From: Cryomorphaceae bacterium
Lineage (GTDB): Bacteria; Bacteroidota; Bacteroidia; Flavobacteriales; Schleiferiaceae
Assembly (NCBI GenBank): GCA_017858515.1
Contig: JAFMBM010000032.1
Coordinates: 1-35,821 of the forward strand
DNA length: 35,821 nucleotides
Direction: 5' to 3'
Below, in pieces: positions 7,374 through 15,424 of the stretch. A program made the translations under genes and the position numbers. Within the stretch, counting starts at the first letter, position 1, and each line of letters opens with the position of its first letter. The notes under the pieces are model-generated. The model did not search any database. It saw only the letters and a program-made list of their open reading frames with translations, and was not told where the DNA came from.

Positions 7374-9773
7374 TCAGCTTTTTTCAAATCGGCCCTTCCA
7401 TCCGTTAACAACTATCCAATAGCTTCCCTTTGCGAGGGGAGCTATGTTCAGTTCCAATACTTTATTGCCCTTAGACAACCCAGAGCTGGGACTGCTCAGC
7501 AGTCGGCCTGTTTGATCGTATAGTTGGATACTCAGTTTTTTGGGCCGAACAGATTCAGGTAGTTCAATAGTGAGTATATTTTTGGCAGGGTTGGGATACA
7601 AGACAAGTGTATCTTTTTGCTCTAGGGAAAGTTCTTCTGAAGAAATAGAAGGATTGCCATTTGCAAAGCAATATTGCCCTTTCAGCAATTCAGAAAGTCG
7701 CATCAATCCAAGGCTGTTGAGATTGCTTCCTTGCATGTCTTTTTGGTAGTGGGGATACAGCATCCAATCGTCTGAAGGATTAGCTCGATACAATAGTAGA
7801 AGACTGTCTTCTCCCGATTTCAAAAGATCGGCATCTAAGCCTGCAGAGCTTATTCTTCCATCGAATGTGATCAGTGCTTTGGATGAAAATCCAGAATTCC
7901 AATTTCCATCTACACTCCAAAAGTGATTAGGTGAAAGGCGGAAGTTGTTAGAATTCGCTTTCATAGGGTCGGGCGCCACCCAATGATGGGTAATAGATAA
8001 AGCTGCTGAACTTCCTCCTAGGGTTTGAATATCTAAGTTGAATAGTACGTTCAAAAGGCTTTCTGTTCTGGGCTGAGTATAGTTCCGCTCCTCTGTGGTT
8101 TGGGCCAATAATACTAATCCATTTGGATCAATAACTACCGATTGAACATTGGTTAGCGTGGTGGTAAATTGGAAATTCGTGAATTCATTAAGACTAGATG
8201 AAATCGTTTGAACATAGTCAATATTACCTGCGCTGTCCATCAGTTTTAGGGTTAGGGGAACTTCCATAAACCACTGTGGGGCTGCGTATTTTTTTTGTTG
8301 GATGCGCAAATTCACTTGGTTTCCAATACTGTTGGGAGTACTATGTATTGAGTCGATTTCAAAACCCGGGTAGCCGGCTTGATGTACCCATCCATCGAAA
8401 AAAGGATCGAGATTTAAACTTGAGTAATTCTCTAAAAAGCTTTGAAATCCATCTATGCTGAGGTTTCCAAAAGCCTTTTGTGCGAACATGCTTTGCAAGC
8501 CACCAAAAAAGAGGCTGTCGCCCATATATTCTCTCAGATTGTGCGCTACCATTGCACCTTTCTGATAAATATGCTGGCCATAGGTAAAATCTTGATCAAT
8601 ATTGCTCAAGGCTTTATGGCCATTGTCTCGAATAGCCGCAAAGCGCAGCACATAATCGCGATTCTCACGAACCGTTTTTAAATAGCGCGGTCGGTCATAA
8701 ACGTATTCCTCGTATAAATGACTGCAGTATTCTGCCCATCCTTCGTTGAACCACATGTCTTCTGCGCGTTCGCAGGTTATTAGATTTCCGAACCAATGAT
8801 GCGCTAGCTCATGTGCAATAATGTCTTCACCACCTAAACTTCCGTCGACCAAATTTCTTGGAAAGTGAATACTCGTGGCATGTTCCATAGCCCCTATGGT
8901 GGTAATGGAATAACCTATCCTTTGCCAAGGATAGGGCCCAAAATAATGTTCAAATGCCGCGAAGATGGAATCGATATTTCTAAAGCTATTGCGAATATTA
9001 GCAGTGTCTGTACTTCTACCATACACAGCCACTTCTATAGGGCCATTCATTCCTGCAGTGGTATGTGCCCATTTTAGATAATCTGATACTGCAACAGCAA
9101 ACAAATAAGAGGGAATAGGATCTGTGAGCTCCCAATTTGTTGTGATTTCGCCATTTTGAGCACTTTCGGAAAGGAGGTCTCCACTGCAAACCCCTTTTTT
9201 AGGAGCCAGAGTTAAAACCGTAGAACTGAATGTGCATTTCTCTACAAAGTTGTCGAAGCAAGGAAAAATACTTCTTCCATACACATGCGGATTGGCCTGA
9301 AAGCCAACCCCAAGGTTAAAAGAATAGGCCGTAGCATTGTGCCATCCTCCCCAACCCGAAGCATCGGTTGCTGGTGTTCCCCTATAAAATACTTTTACGG
9401 TAAAGCTGTCTCCCTGAGCAAAACCATTGTTAGCGGTTACTTCTAAAAACGGATTGTTTCGGGTAAAGGATTGAAGCGATTTACCAATCAAATGAACAGA
9501 GTCTACATTGAAATTGAGTAAATCGAGACGAAGCTTAGCGCTGGGAAGCTGGGTGTAAATGCGCAGTTGGGCCTCTCCCACGAAGGAAGTGGTACTTCGA
9601 ATATCGAGATTGAGATGGGTGTGTAGGATATTGAAGGTATCGCTTCGAGAATTGTAGTTAATGGAAGGCGCAGCCATGGGGAGCGATGCTGATTTGAGAT
9701 CTTGACAACGGAATTGTCCGTTGGAAGGGAAAGAAAGTAGCAGGGCAGAAACGAGAAGGAAATACCTATACAT
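7374..9773 (-). CDS. M1-family zinc metallopeptidase with T9SS sorting domain
   Basis: Secreted aminopeptidase-like protein of 799 residues. In order it has a signal peptide (about 1-20), an N-terminal beta-sandwich domain, and a gluzincin catalytic domain with HELAHHWFGN (321-330) and the third zinc ligand Glu344 in WFNEGWAEY, an exact HExxH-X18-E arrangement. The upstream substrate motif reads GAMEH (294-298) rather than the classical GAMEN. The last 80 or so residues form a T9SS type A sorting domain (LYPNPAKNILTIEL, ending in GSYWIVVNGWKGRFEKS), so it should be carried across the outer membrane and released or anchored at the surface. It starts 2 bases after the stop of the rlmB-like gene and is the last gene of the operon. 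The substrate is unknown; peptide scavenging is a likely role. Confidence 0.92.
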   Translation of the reverse strand: MYRYFLLVSALLLSFPSNGQFRCQDLKSASLPMAAPSINYNSRSDTFNILHTHLNLDIRSTTSFVGEAQLRIYTQLPSAKLRLDLLNFNVDSVHLIGKSLQSFTRNNPFLEVTANNGFAQGDSFTVKVFYRGTPATDASGWGGWHNATAYSFNLGVGFQANPHVYGRSIFPCFDNFVEKCTFSSTVLTLAPKKGVCSGDLLSESAQNGEITTNWELTDPIPSYLFAVAVSDYLKWAHTTAGMNGPIEVAVYGRSTDTANIRNSFRNIDSIFAAFEHYFGPYPWQRIGYSITTIGAMEHATSIHFPRNLVDGSLGGEDIIAHELAHHWFGNLITCERAEDMWFNEGWAEYCSHLYEEYVYDRPRYLKTVRENRDYVLRFAAIRDNGHKALSNIDQDFTYGQHIYQKGAMVAHNLREYMGDSLFFGGLQSMFAQKAFGNLSIDGFQSFLENYSSLNLDPFFDGWVHQAGYPGFEIDSIHSTPNSIGNQVNLRIQQKKYAAPQWFMEVPLTLKLMDSAGNIDYVQTISSSLNEFTNFQFTTTLTNVQSVVIDPNGLVLLAQTTEERNYTQPRTESLLNVLFNLDIQTLGGSSAALSITHHWVAPDPMKANSNNFRLSPNHFWSVDGNWNSGFSSKALITFDGRISSAGLDADLLKSGEDSLLLLYRANPSDDWMLYPHYQKDMQGSNLNSLGLMRLSELLKGQYCFANGNPSISSEELSLEQKDTLVLYPNPAKNILTIELPESVRPKKLSIQLYDQTGRLLSSPSSGLSKGNKVLELNIAPLAKGSYWIVVNGWKGRFEKS

Positions 9774-9775
9774 TT

Positions 9776-10543
9776 TTAAATAGATAGATTGCGTTGACGG
9801 CTAATTTCAGAAAGCAGAATTCCTGAAGCAACGGAGACGTTTAAGGAGGCGGTTTCTCCTTTCATCGGAATGAATGCCTTTTCATCGCACATTTTTAGGT
9901 ATTCTGGAGAAATGCCATCCTCCTCTGAACCTAAAATAATGCACATAGGACCTGTAAGATCTGTGTCATACAATGAACTGGCTCCTTTTTCGGTGCACCC
10001 TATAATTCTCAATCCAGAATTACGCATAAATTGTATGCTCTCCTTTAGGTTAGACTCGCGGCAGATGGGCAATCGCAATAATGCGCCAGCCGAAGTTTTC
10101 ACGGCATCGCCACTGGCTGGAGCCGCATTTCGGGTTGGAATTACAATGGCGTGAGCGCCTAGGCATTCAGCACTTCGAGCAATGGCACCGAAATTTCGCA
10201 CATCGGTTACTTTATCCAAGAGAACGATTAGAGGTTCTTCCCCTTGTTCAAATAGAATGGGAAGCAGATCGTCAATTCTTTGAAATTCAACTTCTGTTAG
10301 AAAGGCAAATACCCCTTGGTGATTTTTTCGAGTTAGACGATTTAATTTTTCAATCGGCACAAGGTTATAGGGAAGGTCATATTCTCGCAATAATGCAAGA
10401 AGTTCTGCGCTATTGTCTCCCTTCAAACCCTTTTGAATGAATATTTTGTCAATTCCTTTTCCTGCCCAAATGGCTTCCATTAGGGGTCTAATACCAAAAA
10501 GCTGGTGACTGTCTTTGTTGGCGGTTTTGTGCATCTCGTGCAT
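9776..10543 (-). CDS. rlmB: SpoU/TrmH-family RNA 2'-O-methyltransferase (RlmB type)
   Basis: SPOUT-fold S-adenosylmethionine-dependent ribose methyltransferase, 255 residues. It has the N-terminal substrate-binding domain (GIRPLMEAIWAGKGIDKIFIQKG, about 17-39) and the three conserved motifs: NFGAIARSAECLGA (117-130), ILGSEEDGIS (203-212) and IPMKGETASLNVSVA (225-239). Length and layout match the group whose E. coli member RlmB methylates G2251 of 23S rRNA; the exact target here is inferred. Two in-frame ATGs (10543 and 10534) are possible. Either makes the 5' end overlap the end of the GWxTD gene by 47-56 bases, suggesting coupled translation. Confidence 0.92.
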   Translation of the reverse strand: MHEMHKTANKDSHQLFGIRPLMEAIWAGKGIDKIFIQKGLKGDNSAELLALLREYDLPYNLVPIEKLNRLTRKNHQGVFAFLTEVEFQRIDDLLPILFEQGEEPLIVLLDKVTDVRNFGAIARSAECLGAHAIVIPTRNAAPASGDAVKTSAGALLRLPICRESNLKESIQFMRNSGLRIIGCTEKGASSLYDTDLTGPMCIILGSEEDGISPEYLKMCDEKAFIPMKGETASLNVSVASGILLSEISRQRNLSI

Positions 10544-11825
10544 CTTGTTCTCTTTTGATATCCTTCACTCCGTAGCTTCTTCCATTTCTCCAAGCACCCA
10601 CTGCTTGTCCCCAGCCATACCGATAATAGGCATAGCGCGCTAATGCGTAGTCGTTGGTAGAAAATGGATTGTTGATCTTGTAAAAATTGAAAGCATAATT
10701 TAAGTCGCTATTGCGGTCGCCATACACCCAAGACTCTCCTTCATCTGAACGAAATACTTGGCTTGGAGGGCCGTAGATGATGTAAATAATTCCACGATCT
10801 GTTTTCCAACCTTCTATATAGGAGGTAAATCGCTCATTGGAATTCTCTACCCGAGAATAGAACTCCTGAAATACACTTTGTGCTCTTTCTTCACTGCCGG
10901 CATTTCGTATCCAGAACCGATCTGCTAACAATTTCAAACTATCTTTTGAGCGAACTCCAGACATTTCCTCGTGCTCTTTTCGGGTAGTGAGATAGCGCAT
11001 GGGAGGAGCGAGCTGCTCTATTTCAGATACATAAGGAAAGGAGTTGCCGAAATTGAACACGCTAAATCCTGAGGTACTGGAGGTGTCTAGTTGGAAGTGA
11101 TAAATTCCTGGAAGCTCAAATTTTAAGGTGTCAAGAGAGGAAACAGTAAATAGACTGTCTTCTTTAAAAATAAAAGGATCACTTTTATTCTCTGCATAAG
11201 GAGGGATGGCGATGGGGAAGTCGCGACGATAATAGCGAACAAAGAGTTTAACCTCTTCATCTAAAAGATAATTTACTTTATAGGATTGCTCGGTATTCAC
11301 CCAAGGTTGAAACAAACGCCTTCCACCTAACGCTCTTAACTCAAAGTATTGCTGATCTTGAATATCCTTATTTCGAATGGGATAATCGAAAGAAAGATCA
11401 AAATTGCGTTGAACATCTTTGATGTTTATTCTCAAAAATGCATCTTTGATTCCCTCGGGTCTTAGAAAGGCTAAAGAGCTTTGAATGAATCCGGTTTCAG
11501 AAGAAAGTTTACGGTCTATTAAGGAGGTACTCCCACTATCGAGCAGGAGCATTTTCTCATAATTGGCAAAGAGACTATAGCTAAGTCGAACCTCTGCTCG
11601 GAAGGTGTCTTGCTCGGGTTCACGTATGTAAAGCAATTGGTTTCTATCGAGCTGAAGGCGTATGAGACTTGAATCGATTTTATTGTGTGCTACTTGCAAC
11701 ACAGGTTGAATTCCAAGACCGCCATGCTGATAGAGATGCGCCAGGTTTTGGTCAGACGGACTTATGCCTCCACCGCAACTCAAAAGCATCCAAACAGAGC
11801 TTAAAACATAGAGTACTTTCTTCAT
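10488..11825 (-). CDS. GWxTD-domain lipoprotein
   Basis: Predicted lipoprotein of 445 residues. The signal peptide ends in the lipobox LLSC, with Cys17 as lipidation site, followed by GGG. The middle is beta-rich and unassigned. Near the C-terminus is the domain that names the family: GWKTD at 339-343, in SYIEGWKTDRGIIYIIYGPP, followed by SDEGESWVYG and a lysine/arginine/glutamine-rich tail. GWxTD-domain proteins are largely confined to Bacteroidota and related phyla and have no settled function. It sits between a BamA-like outer-membrane protein and rlmB, with an internal promoter candidate in the 56-base gap upstream. An envelope role is inferred from the lipobox and the neighbouring barrel gene. 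Confidence 0.88.
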   Translation of the reverse strand: MKKVLYVLSSVWMLLSCGGGISPSDQNLAHLYQHGGLGIQPVLQVAHNKIDSSLIRLQLDRNQLLYIREPEQDTFRAEVRLSYSLFANYEKMLLLDSGSTSLIDRKLSSETGFIQSSLAFLRPEGIKDAFLRINIKDVQRNFDLSFDYPIRNKDIQDQQYFELRALGGRRLFQPWVNTEQSYKVNYLLDEEVKLFVRYYRRDFPIAIPPYAENKSDPFIFKEDSLFTVSSLDTLKFELPGIYHFQLDTSSTSGFSVFNFGNSFPYVSEIEQLAPPMRYLTTRKEHEEMSGVRSKDSLKLLADRFWIRNAGSEERAQSVFQEFYSRVENSNERFTSYIEGWKTDRGIIYIIYGPPSQVFRSDEGESWVYGDRNSDLNYAFNFYKINNPFSTNDYALARYAYYRYGWGQAVGAWRNGRSYGVKDIKREQDARDAQNRQQRQSPAFWY

Positions 11826-11872
11826 TTTATGCGGTCAAAACACGATTGAAAAGTGATTCTTTTTCATTTCAC

Positions 11873-11904
11873 CGAAGGTATTTAAAAACGACCAGCATAG
11901 CCAA
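11873..11904 (-). promoter_or_regulatory. Internal promoter candidate for the GWxTD gene
   Basis: On the minus strand, TTG (plus 11902-11904) and TACCTTCG (plus 11873-11880) are 21 bases apart. The -33 part lies inside the last codons of the BamA-like gene; the -7 box ends 47 bases before the GWxTD ATG. It has the same spacing and the same -7 box as the miaA promoter candidate. Confidence 0.45.
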
Positions 11905-13456
11905 CATGAATTATGGTACTACGGAAGTCGAACGGTTGACTTCCATTTTTAGGAACGGCGATGTCTAGATTTACGTATGCATTCTCTAGGAGAAGGCTAA
12001 TTCCGGTGCCTAATCCAGAGAATAGATCCATTCCATTGGTTTGATTTTGAACGAATCCAGAGTCGAAGAAAAGTTTAAAGTAGCTGGTTGATTCGAGTCT
12101 AAATCGATATTCTACACTAGCTGTGGCGTATTGTTGAGTGAAAATAGACTGTTCAGCGAAACCGCGCAGTTGGTCTATTCCGCCTACCCTAAATAATTCA
12201 TTTAGACTAAAACGTTCACCTAAGAATGAGGCTGCTTTGGCCTGTAAACGCAGAATATGCCTCGGATAAAGTCTTAAAAAGTGGGTGGCTTTTAGCTCAA
12301 ATCGATATTGATCTTCGGTAGAAATAGGATCTATTCTTTTTCCAGCCGTCGCTTCTATCGAATAGTTTCCTCCCGTACTTGGAGAAAAAAGAGCATCGGT
12401 GAAATCGGTGCTCAGCTCTATTCCCCAGAGTTGTTTAGAATAATTCGAGAACTGCTCGTTGGAGGCAAAACCTGTCCTTGAGGCTTCATTTCTATACACC
12501 ACTCCAGCGAATGAGCGGGCATCTTTGGCGTATTTCAACTTAGAAATCCATGAGGTATTTAGAAAAGAAGAATCTCTTCGGTAGAGTTCGAATTTATTTT
12601 CGAACCAAAATTTACTTCCCCATAAATAAGGAAGCTTTAGTTCTAGCTGAAGTTGTTGTGCCCCATCGGGCGGCGCCTCCCATTTTAATCCAATTTTTTC
12701 TCCTTTCTTAAAAGTGTTTACAAGCTGAATGTCGGCCTTACCCGAAAGTAAGAGTTGGCCATCTACAGTATTTAGTCCCAGCAATAGGTCGAGTTTATTT
12801 GCTTTTTTCTTTTTTGGATAAAGGTAAATAGCGGCACCATCAGGTGTAAATAGCACGGCAGAGGAGCGACTGAATTCAACAAAGTTTAGTCCGGCCATTT
12901 TCCTGGGAAGGTCTTTAAGCTTTTGATCTGAATAAATATCTCCAGGTCGCAGTTTGAAGTGGTGTTTTAAATAGCCTCTTGACAAAGAAATTTCTCCTTT
13001 TTGAATCAGTGTGTCAATCAGTAGGAAGGGTCCGTTTTCAAGTCGACTTTGAATCTGAATATCCCCGCCATCGAAAGAAATCTGATTCACTTCAATTCTG
13101 CTAAAGGGATATCCTTTGTCGGAATTCTCAATTAGCTTTTCCTTTTGCTGAAATTGCCAAGATGGGTAGTCTGTACCGTTAATAGTCAGAGCCTTAAAAA
13201 ATTCAATACTCAGCACTCTAGAGTTGGCACTGAGCATCCATTTTTTATCGTACCTCAAATAGCCTAGTCTTTCAGCTTCGGAAATTATGGCTTGCGAGAA
13301 AGTAGAATGCTCGGTAGAATCTTGGAAGGAGATGGAATCCTTTGGTGTTTGACCGAAAGAAGAATATTGCAGTATCCAAACAGGTTGAGAAAGGCCTAGA
13401 ATGGGGAGGAGGTTAAGGATAATCCAGAAGGTCCCATTGAATAGGCGTTTTGCCAT
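11882..13456 (-). CDS. Outer-membrane BamA/ShlB-like (Omp85 superfamily) barrel protein
   Basis: Predicted 524-residue outer-membrane protein. A signal peptide (about 1-23) precedes one or two POTRA-like modules (roughly 60-220, including SRIEVNQISFDGGDIQI and LSRGYLKHHFKLRPGDIYSDQKLKDLPRKMAGLNFVEF) and a C-terminal 16-strand-type barrel with LFRVGGIDQLRGFAEQS, the VRG/F motif region of Omp85 proteins. The last residue is Phe, as usual for barrels. It is much shorter than BamA (about 800 residues), so it is more likely an accessory translocon or TpsB-like protein. I chose the ATG at 13456 (MAKRLFNG) because the longer frame lacks a signal peptide. The start overlaps ung by 44 bases. Confidence 0.8.
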   Translation of the reverse strand: MAKRLFNGTFWIILNLLPILGLSQPVWILQYSSFGQTPKDSISFQDSTEHSTFSQAIISEAERLGYLRYDKKWMLSANSRVLSIEFFKALTINGTDYPSWQFQQKEKLIENSDKGYPFSRIEVNQISFDGGDIQIQSRLENGPFLLIDTLIQKGEISLSRGYLKHHFKLRPGDIYSDQKLKDLPRKMAGLNFVEFSRSSAVLFTPDGAAIYLYPKKKKANKLDLLLGLNTVDGQLLLSGKADIQLVNTFKKGEKIGLKWEAPPDGAQQLQLELKLPYLWGSKFWFENKFELYRRDSSFLNTSWISKLKYAKDARSFAGVVYRNEASRTGFASNEQFSNYSKQLWGIELSTDFTDALFSPSTGGNYSIEATAGKRIDPISTEDQYRFELKATHFLRLYPRHILRLQAKAASFLGERFSLNELFRVGGIDQLRGFAEQSIFTQQYATASVEYRFRLESTSYFKLFFDSGFVQNQTNGMDLFSGLGTGISLLLENAYVNLDIAVPKNGSQPFDFRSTIIHVGYAGRF

Positions 13457-14072
13457 TTTGTTGGAGGTAATGATTGGTTTTTGAAAAATGTTTGCATCCT
13501 TCAAAACCTCTGAAATAGGAAAGGGGAGAAGGATGTGCTGCATGAAGTATTAGATGTCTACTAGGATGAATGAAAACGGATTTTTTCTTCGCATGGTTTC
13601 CCCAAAGTAAAAAAACAAGCTGATCTTTTTCTTCAGAAAGTTTTCGAATGATTAAATCGGTGAAAGATTCCCATCCCCAAAGCCTATGACTTCCTGGTTT
13701 AGAGTCTTCTACGCTTAGACTGGAATTGAGGAGCAGAACGCCCTGCTTTGCCCAGCTGTTTAAGTTTCCATGTGGGAAGTCTACATCACTCTGCAAATCA
13801 CTTTTCACCTCCTTAAAGATATTTCGCAATGATGGAGGGATTTGAACGCCTTTCTGAACAGAAAAACTCAATCCGTGCGCTTGACCTTCTTGATGATAGG
13901 GGTCTTGCCCTAGAAGAACAACCTTAACCTCTTCGAAAGCTGTAAGCTCGAATGCCTTAAAAAGCAATTCTTTTGGTGGAAATAATTTTTTGGTTTCGCT
14001 TTCTAAGGTGTAGCGCTGAATAAGTTGGGCGGATCTTTCGTAGGGAAAGAGTAGATCTGGCCAACCTTTCAT
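13413..14072 (-). CDS. ung: Uracil-DNA glycosylase (family 1)
   Basis: Excises uracil from DNA at the start of base-excision repair. The 219-residue protein shows the water-activating motif GQDPYH with Asp57, LLLNSSLSV with Asn116, and HAAHPSPLS with His180. Each is offset by exactly seven from E. coli Asp64, Asn123 and His187, so the active site is intact. The start is ATG at 14072; an in-frame TTG at 14117 would add 15 residues without family support. It is the first gene of the minus-strand operon running to the M1 peptidase, and its 3' end overlaps the barrel gene by 44 bases. No clear promoter match was seen upstream. Confidence 0.96.
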   Translation of the reverse strand: MKGWPDLLFPYERSAQLIQRYTLESETKKLFPPKELLFKAFELTAFEEVKVVLLGQDPYHQEGQAHGLSFSVQKGVQIPPSLRNIFKEVKSDLQSDVDFPHGNLNSWAKQGVLLLNSSLSVEDSKPGSHRLWGWESFTDLIIRKLSEEKDQLVFLLWGNHAKKKSVFIHPSRHLILHAAHPSPLSYFRGFEGCKHFSKTNHYLQQNGKTPIQWDLLDYP

Positions 14073-14130
14073 TTGATTATTCGTTGTATTCAAGTAGTGG
14101 TGCTCAATAAAGTGCAAGTAAATAACGTTT

Positions 14131-14163
14131 TTTGAAATAGCCTACCACTTTTGGTTAGTTTTG
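14131..14163 (+). promoter_or_regulatory. Bacteroidota-type promoter of the lipoprotein-ytxJ-lipA cluster
   Basis: TTTG (14131-14134, the TTG at 14132-14134) and TAGTTTTG (14156-14163) are separated by 21 bases, a full match to TTG / TAnnTTTG. The -7 box ends 20 bases before the ATG of the small lipoprotein, which supports that short gene as the first in the transcript. Confidence 0.68.
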
Positions 14164-14183
14164 TAATCTTGATGGAATTTACT

Positions 14184-14321
14184 ATGAAAAGAAAAATTGC
14201 AATTGTACTTATTCTGGCAGCAGGTCTTGCTGTGCAGTCTTGCGGTTCGTATGAAAAATGTCCAGCCTACAGCTCGATTGAAGTAGGAGCGGATGCTTCT
14301 ACCGACGGAGTGGATGTCTAA
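14184..14321 (+). CDS. Tiny (45-residue) lipoprotein, family not recognised
   Basis: A short gene supported by context. ATG at 14184 opens a 45-residue frame ending in TAA at 14319. Residues 1-19 form a charged (KRK) then hydrophobic signal sequence ending in AVQSC, with Cys20 as probable lipidation site. The mature part is only 26 residues (GSYEKCPAYSSIEV..., then small and acidic residues). It contains a second cysteine in CPAYS. A promoter lies 20 bases upstream, and its last 8 bases (ATGTCTAA) contain the start of ytxJ. I infer that it is translated and membrane-anchored. No function can be assigned. Confidence 0.75.
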   Translation: MKRKIAIVLILAAGLAVQSCGSYEKCPAYSSIEVGADASTDGVDV

Positions 14322-14667
14322 TTTGGTCCTATCCTTGCAAGAGGAAGAACAGTTGAATGAAATTCTAAGCAACGAGAATTCAGATCATTATGTCTTCATT
14401 TTTAAGCACAGTACACGTTGTATTGTAAGTTCTAAAGCCTTTAAGGCCTTGATTCCCGATTGGGAAAAAGAAGGGAAAATTCCCTTGTATATTTTAGATC
14501 TATTGTCATATAGATCGCTATCGAATGAAGTAAGTCGGCAATTGAAAGTGGTACATGAATCACCTCAATTATTGCTGATTAATAAAGGAAAATGTTTGAA
14601 TAGTGTTTCACATTGGAGAGTTAATGCAGAAACTGCTTTTGAGATGTTGGGAGAAGTCCAGTCTTAA
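14314..14667 (+). CDS. ytxJ: YtxJ-family monothiol bacilliredoxin
   Basis: Thioredoxin-fold protein of 117 residues. The single active-site cysteine, Cys36, lies in FIFKHSTRCIVSSKAF, the KHSTRC signature of the YtxJ/BrxC family (DUF2847). Family members reduce or act with bacillithiol mixed disulfides. The SPQLLLI segment fits the cis-proline loop of the fold, and the C-terminal half is typical (DLLSYRSLSNEVSRQL...VSHWRV). I chose the ATG at 14314, not 14293, because it overlaps the preceding lipoprotein stop by 8 bases and gives the family N-terminus. The 3' end overlaps the next gene by 44 bases. Placement before lipA, an iron-sulfur enzyme, hints at thiol or Fe-S homeostasis, but that is inference. 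Confidence 0.88.
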   Translation: MSNLVLSLQEEEQLNEILSNENSDHYVFIFKHSTRCIVSSKAFKALIPDWEKEGKIPLYILDLLSYRSLSNEVSRQLKVVHESPQLLLINKGKCLNSVSHWRVNAETAFEMLGEVQS

Positions 14668-15424
14668 ACGTTCTGTTTTTCTTATTGCCACTGTTTCTGC
14701 TTTTCATTCGAATGGGCAGCTCACAACAGAAGCAGATTTTAAGAGAACCGTGCAGACCGATGAGTATTCATTTGGTCTCATGCTTCATACACGTGGCTAT
14801 GGCGTGAATTTTCGAAGAATGTATTATCTCGACGGATTTAATAAGCAAGGTTGGGAAATCGATATGGTCAACCTTCGCCACGAAAAGGAAGTGAATATTT
14901 ACAATCCTTTTGATAATAGCGCGAGGGGATTTGTGTATGGAAAATTGAATACGTTATATTCTATTCGAGCGGGGTATATTTTAGATAAGATTTTAGTAGA
15001 CAAAACAGACCGAGGCACCATTTCAATTGATATGGTGTACGGTGGTGGCTTGAGTTTGGGATTACTCAAACCAGTTTATCTAGAAATTTATGAGCCAGTA
15101 GGAGGTGGAAGTTTTATCCTTTCCACCGAACGTTACGATCCCGAAATACATGATTACCTAGATATATATGGGAGATCTTCCTTTTTTACAGGTTTCGGCG
15201 AAATGAAAATGCATCCAGGAATTTACGGAAAATTAGGAGTAGCCTTTGACTTTGATATACTTGACAACAAGGTAACCACATTAGAAACTGGCGTAATCGC
15301 TGACTTCTTTTTTGACGATGCACCTATTATGTACATTCCAGCGAATAATGAGGAGAACATCTCTAACCATCGCTTGTTTATACAAGTATATCTGACGTTC
15401 AACTTTGGTAATAAATGGAATTGA
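14624..15424 (+). CDS. Predicted outer-membrane protein of unknown function
   Basis: Protein of 266 residues with an N-terminal export-like segment ([18 protein letters not shown], cleavage likely after about residue 32, preceded by an unusually long charged stretch). The rest is rich in aromatic beta-strands ([48 protein letters not shown]), and the protein ends in [18 protein letters not shown], which resembles a barrel-closing strand. I recognise it only as a Bacteroidota outer-membrane-type hypothetical. A GTG at 14603 would add seven residues; the ATG at 14624 is preferred. It overlaps ytxJ by 44 bases and lipA by 10, so all four genes of the cluster appear coupled. Confidence 0.75.
   Translation: MQKLLLRCWEKSSLKRSVFLIATVSAFHSNGQLTTEADFKRTVQTDEYSFGLMLHTRGYGVNFRRMYYLDGFNKQGWEIDMVNLRHEKEVNIYNPFDNSARGFVYGKLNTLYSIRAGYILDKILVDKTDRGTISIDMVYGGGLSLGLLKPVYLEIYEPVGGGSFILSTERYDPEIHDYLDIYGRSSFFTGFGEMKMHPGIYGKLGVAFDFDILDNKVTTLETGVIADFFFDDAPIMYIPANNEENISNHRLFIQVYLTFNFGNKWN

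Noticed and set aside
7374-9773. GAMEH instead of GAMEN in the M1 peptidase, considered as a sign of inactivation
   Set aside because: The zinc ligands and catalytic glutamate are intact, and M1-like peptidases with a MEH variant exist in Bacteroidota, so this is more likely a subfamily trait.
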